Positions 60,810-64,000 of a stretch of 64,000 bases of DNA are shown here, one piece after another (position 1 is the stretch's first letter; every line of letters starts with the position of its first letter). The stretch lies in contig NZ_JALLAN010000004.1 in the NCBI RefSeq assembly GCF_023062595.1, positions 277,648-341,647 on the forward strand, read 5' to 3'. The position numbers and the translations under genes were made by a program. Origin of the DNA: Arthrobacter rhizosphaerae (lineage in GTDB: Bacteria; Actinomycetota; Actinomycetes; Actinomycetales; Micrococcaceae). The notes below the pieces were generated by a model. That model worked only from the letters and a program-made list of their open reading frames with translations, was not told the DNA's origin and ran no database searches.

Positions 60810-60890
60810 GTTATCGCCCTGTTGGGCAAGCGTTTTCCAAAAGATCGAATTTGATAGTTCCGCTTCCGGCGCCACCGACAAAGGAGTCCC

Positions 60891-62996
60891 ATGTCCCGCA
60901 AGGAATCCCTCCCATCCATAGCTCTCTGGCGCCATTTCGACGGCATCGCCTACGGTGGCGACTACAACCCGGAGCAGTGGCCGGTGGACGTTCGGCTTGA
61001 GGACCTGGACCTCATGAAAGAAGCCGGAGTTACTTTCCTGAGCGTCGGGATCTTTTCGTGGGCTTTGCTGGAACCGCGCGAGGGCGAATACGACTTCAGG
61101 TGGCTCGACGAAGTACTGGACAATCTTTCGGCTGCCGGGATCAAAGTAGCCCTGGCCACGGCCACCGCCGCTCCCCCGCCCTGGCTTGTGCACAAGCACC
61201 CGGAAATTCTTCCTGTGACCGCCGAGGGAACGGTGCTTGGTCCCGGCTCCAGACGGCACTACTCGCCGTCGTCGGCCGTTTACCGGCGATACGCGACCGG
61301 AATCACGCGAGTGCTTGCGGAGCGATACAAGGAGCACCCTGCGTTGGCCCTGTGGCACGTGGATAACGAACTTGGCTGCCATGTTTCAGATTTCTATGGT
61401 GACGAGGATGCTGCCGCGTTCCGCCGCTGGCTGGAACGGCGTTATGGAACAATCGAGGCCGTGAACCGTGCGTGGGGCACAGCTTTCTGGTCACAAAATT
61501 ATGCTTCATTTGAGGAAATTCTGCCTCCGCGGGTGGCTCCGTTCACGCTCAACCCGGGGCAGCAACTGGACTTCAAGCGCTTCAGCTCCTGGGCCTTGAT
61601 GGACTTTTACCGCGCCCTGGTTGCCGTGCTGCGTGAGGTGACCCCGCATATCCCGGCCACCACCAATCTGATGGCCTCGAGCGCCACGAAATCCCTTGAT
61701 TACTTCGACTGGGCGCAGGACCTGGACGTGATCGCGAACGACCACTACCTGGTCGCAGCGGATCCGGAATCCCAGGTGGAGCTCGCCTTCAGCGCGGACC
61801 TCACGCGCGGTATCGCTGGTGGTGACCCCTGGATCCTGATGGAACACTCGACGTCGGCGGTCAACTGGCAACCACGCAACCGGCCAAAGCTGCCCGGCGA
61901 GATGCTGCGTAACTCCCTGGCCCACGTGGCTCGTGGAGCGGATGCCGTGATGTTCTTCCAGTGGCGGCAAAGCTACGCCGGGTCCGAAAAGTTCCACTCC
62001 GCCATGGTCCCCCACGGCGGCCGTGACACCCGGGTCTGGCGCGAGGTGGTGGAACTGGGCTCTGCCCTCAAGCGTCTGGCTCCGGTCCGCGGCTCACGGG
62101 TGGAGTCCCGTGTGGCCATCGTCTTCGACTACGAAGCTTGGTGGGCCTCCGAGCTGGACTCCCACCCGAGCCAGGACGTGAAGTATCTGGATCTCTTGCG
62201 CAGCTTCCACAGGTCCTTGTTCCTGCGCGGCGTGTCCGTTGACTTTGTGCATCCGTCCGCGTCCCTCGACGCCTACGACCTTGTCCTTGTCTGCACGCTA
62301 TACAACGTTTCGGATGAGTCCGCGGGCAATATTGCGGCCGCTGCAAGCCGTGGCGCAACGGTTCTAGTCAGCTACTTCAGCGGGATAGTTGACGAGCATG
62401 ACCACGTCCGCTTGGGCGGCTACCCCGGCGCGTTCCGTGACCTCCTGGGAATCAAGATTGAGGAATTCCACCCGCTGCTGGCCGGTGAACAGCTGAAGCT
62501 CAGCGACGGTGGGACGGCTTCAATCTGGAGCGAGCACGTTCATGTTGTTGGCGGTGTTCATATTGTTGAGCATGTTCATATTGTTGAGCGTGTTCATGGT
62601 GGGGACGGGGATGATGCTGGCAGCGGTGCTGGTTCCGGGACAGCAGAGGTGCTGGCGACGTTTACGGAGTATCCCTTGGACGGCGTTCCGGCCCTTACAC
62701 GGCGGGAAGTGGGAAATGGGACTGCCTGGTATCTCGCCACGTGCCCGGATGTGGACAGCCTCGGCGCTCTCGTTGACAGGTTGTTGTCCGAATCTGGGGT
62801 TTCCCCAGTTGCTGCCTCAGACCAGGGCGTCGAACTGACCAGGCGCCGTCGTGAGGACGGCAAGAGTTTTGTGTTCGCCATCAACCATTCGAGGACAGAC
62901 GCCTCGGTTTCGGTTTCGGGGATGGAGCTTATTTCAGGCACGCGCTTCGGCGGAACTGTAGCAGCGGGCGCCGTGGCAGTCGTGGCCGAGGACTAG
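60891..62996 (+). CDS. GH42 beta-galactosidase with an inserted HxV repeat
   Basis: A 701-residue retaining beta-galactosidase. AYGGDYNPEQWPVDVRLEDLDLMKEAGVTFLSVGIFSWALLEP opens the TIM barrel. The acid/base Glu is in ALWHVDNELGCH (near 162), and the nucleophile Glu in PWILMEHSTSAVNWQPRN (near 320). A trimerisation domain and a beta-sandwich follow. Residues about 548-585 hold a repeat (HVVGGV-HIVEHV-HIVERV) and an Asp/Gly-rich tail absent from the usual family. ATG with AAGGAG 4 bases upstream. No signal peptide: it acts on imported oligosaccharides, together with the divergent transporter. Confidence 0.93.
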   Translation: MSRKESLPSIALWRHFDGIAYGGDYNPEQWPVDVRLEDLDLMKEAGVTFLSVGIFSWALLEPREGEYDFRWLDEVLDNLSAAGIKVALATATAAPPPWLVHKHPEILPVTAEGTVLGPGSRRHYSPSSAVYRRYATGITRVLAERYKEHPALALWHVDNELGCHVSDFYGDEDAAAFRRWLERRYGTIEAVNRAWGTAFWSQNYASFEEILPPRVAPFTLNPGQQLDFKRFSSWALMDFYRALVAVLREVTPHIPATTNLMASSATKSLDYFDWAQDLDVIANDHYLVAADPESQVELAFSADLTRGIAGGDPWILMEHSTSAVNWQPRNRPKLPGEMLRNSLAHVARGADAVMFFQWRQSYAGSEKFHSAMVPHGGRDTRVWREVVELGSALKRLAPVRGSRVESRVAIVFDYEAWWASELDSHPSQDVKYLDLLRSFHRSLFLRGVSVDFVHPSASLDAYDLVLVCTLYNVSDESAGNIAAAASRGATVLVSYFSGIVDEHDHVRLGGYPGAFRDLLGIKIEEFHPLLAGEQLKLSDGGTASIWSEHVHVVGGVHIVEHVHIVERVHGGDGDDAGSGAGSGTAEVLATFTEYPLDGVPALTRREVGNGTAWYLATCPDVDSLGALVDRLLSESGVSPVAASDQGVELTRRRREDGKSFVFAINHSRTDASVSVSGMELISGTRFGGTVAAGAVAVVAED
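62541..62594 (+). repeat. Three 18-bp in-frame tandem units inside the GH42 gene
   Basis: Units at 62541, 62559 and 62577 (for example CATATTGTTGAGCATGTT) encode HVVGGV, HIVEHV and HIVERV. They are much richer in A and T than the flanking gene. Confidence 0.9.
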
Positions 62997-63112
62997 GCCT
63001 TTCCTGAACTGGAGCCGTCCGGAGAGTTGGCGTTTTCGGGCTCGACGTTGGGGTTTTTCGGGGTTCGATCGTTCGGGCTTATTTTGTCGGACCCTGCTGG
63101 CAGAGTTGTTCC

Positions 63113-64000
63113 ATGGAAGCCGTTGGAGAACACGCCCCGAAGCAGGCCACGCGCCTTGGGCTGTTCTCCAACGCCCGCTTCCAGCAGGATGCAGCATCCA
63201 GTTTTGCAGCGCCCACCTTTCCGGGGCTGGCGGGCCTCCGCGCGGTGCCCGCCTCTGCCGCATCCCGACGCGCACTGGTTCCGGAAGAGCTAACCGTCCC
63301 CGCAGCGCTGGCTTTGGACGGCGGTGTGTCCGGTGCGGTGGCTGCGAGTCTTGAGCTGTTGGGAACAGCGCGGACGACGGCGGCGGGCGAGCTCGCACTG
63401 TCCGGCTTCGCCGACGCGGCGGACTTCGCCGGCCAGGTCGAGGAACTCTCCCGGACCGTGGAATACCTTCAGGTCCTCGCCGCCGCAGCCGTTGACCGCA
63501 CCCGCCACGAAGCCGCCCGCCCTGAAACTGCCACAGGAGCTGCTTCCGGGAAGGGCTGGACCACCGGCTGGGGCACAGAACCAGTGGCTACCGGGTCTCC
63601 CGGACCTGGTGTGCTTGCCGCTTCTGCCGGACCCGGGCCTTCCGGGACCGTGCCTGAGAGGTCTTCAGGTTTTCCTGTGCCTGCCGGTCTGCCGGGCCTG
63701 TTGGGGATGGGTGCCGGAATACCGCCGAGTTCCTCCGGGCCCGGCTGCGGATCAGCGCCGCCGAAGCCCGACGCCGCCTGGCCCTGGCCGCCGCGCTCCT
63801 GCCCTCCACCGGAATCACCGGCCAAACCGTCCCGCCCGCCCGGGAAGAACTCGCCACCGCCCTCGCCGCCGGGACCATCCCCTCCCGCGCCGCGACCATC
63901 ATCACCCTTGCCCTCGAACGCGCCGAACACGTCACGGACCCGGACACCCTGGACCGGATGGAACACGCCCTGACCCGCACCGCCACCGCAGAAGACCAGG
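63113..64000 (+). pseudogene. DUF222 (13E12-type) protein gene, frameshifted and cut by the window end
   Basis: The first ~120 residues read as the DUF222 start (SGAVAASLELLGTARTTAAGEL, EELSRTVEYLQVLAAAAVDRTRH). The same frame then becomes Pro/Ser-rich nonsense and stops at 63973. The next frame resumes real DUF222 sequence from about 63710: CRNTAEFLRARLRISAAEA, then RRRLALAAALLPSTG and EELATALAAGTIPSRAA, open to base 64000. So one base was gained or lost in the low-complexity linker (roughly 63540-63710). Complete members carry a C-terminal HNH nuclease and form multicopy, mobile-like families in actinobacteria. 62997-63112 shows no other feature. Confidence 0.8.

Noticed and set aside
63713..63973. 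Proline/serine-rich C-terminus of the last gene as a genuine domain
   Set aside because: The neighbouring frame encodes clear DUF222 sequence over the same bases, so the Pro-rich reading is out of frame.
1..64000. tRNA, rRNA, insertion sequence, prophage or integrase
   Set aside because: I looked for conserved tRNA arms with CCA ends, transposase or integrase motifs and terminal inverted repeats and found none I could support.

Overview
The window looks like a chromosomal segment of a high-GC actinobacterium of the Arthrobacter / Pseudarthrobacter type (Micrococcaceae). The pointers are GTG and TTG starts, menaquinone genes (menB, menE, menA), a Rex regulator, a 32-residue bS22-like ribosomal protein next to a BldC-type regulator, an LAxTG (sortase class E type) anchored protease, many leaderless promoters, and a DUF222 (13E12-type) gene at the right edge. 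I saw no tRNA, rRNA, insertion sequence, prophage or CRISPR array.

Layout. 1-2936: a short tandem intergenic repeat, paaZ and a divergent PaaI-type thioesterase, with a PaaR-like operator between them. 2941-8744: a large secreted S1 protease, a tyrosine phosphatase, an SGNH hydrolase, an SRPBCC protein and a GNAT acetyltransferase. 8777-11678: a translationally coupled thiolase / enoyl-CoA hydratase / 3-hydroxyacyl-CoA dehydrogenase operon behind a second PaaR-like site, so two phenylacetate (paa) blocks lie about 6 kb apart. 11832-16703: pentapeptide and SRPBCC proteins, CsbD, an amino-acid permease and an ABC-F ATPase with a suggestive leader. 16996-20378: a Mn-type metal ABC transporter and a CPBP protease. 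20347-25386: a CUT1 sugar transporter with an unassigned 610-residue glycan-type protein. 25653-29232: VOC protein, menB, menE, menA. 30348-35388: histidine phosphatase, thioredoxin-like lipoprotein, ccdA, resB, ccsB (cytochrome c maturation). 35603-42033: yceI, two Pro/Gln-rich membrane paralogues, rex, glutaredoxin, HAD phosphatase, bS22, BldC-type regulator and DAHP synthase with an aromatic-rich leader peptide.

42307-62996 reads as a plant cell-wall (pectin / rhamnogalacturonan) utilisation region: GH95, the rhamnose pathway rhaM-rhaI-rhaD-rhaB with a LacI regulator and a palindromic operator, a frameshifted rhamnogalacturonan-acetylesterase-type SGNH gene, a Gfo/Idh/MocA-PmoA fusion, an MFS transporter, a YesL-type protein, a second CUT1 transporter and a GH42 beta-galactosidase. 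Neither CUT1 locus carries its own ATPase, so a shared MsiK-type ATPase elsewhere is likely. The window ends inside a frameshifted DUF222 gene.

The most interesting signals are regulatory. One is an attenuation-type leader peptide (W-Y-A-Y-F) ahead of DAHP synthase. Another is a recurrent TANNNT box 6-7 bases before start codons, indicating leaderless mRNAs. A third is a possible Shine-Dalgarno-sequestering leader, containing a three-codon ORF, in front of the ABC-F gene.
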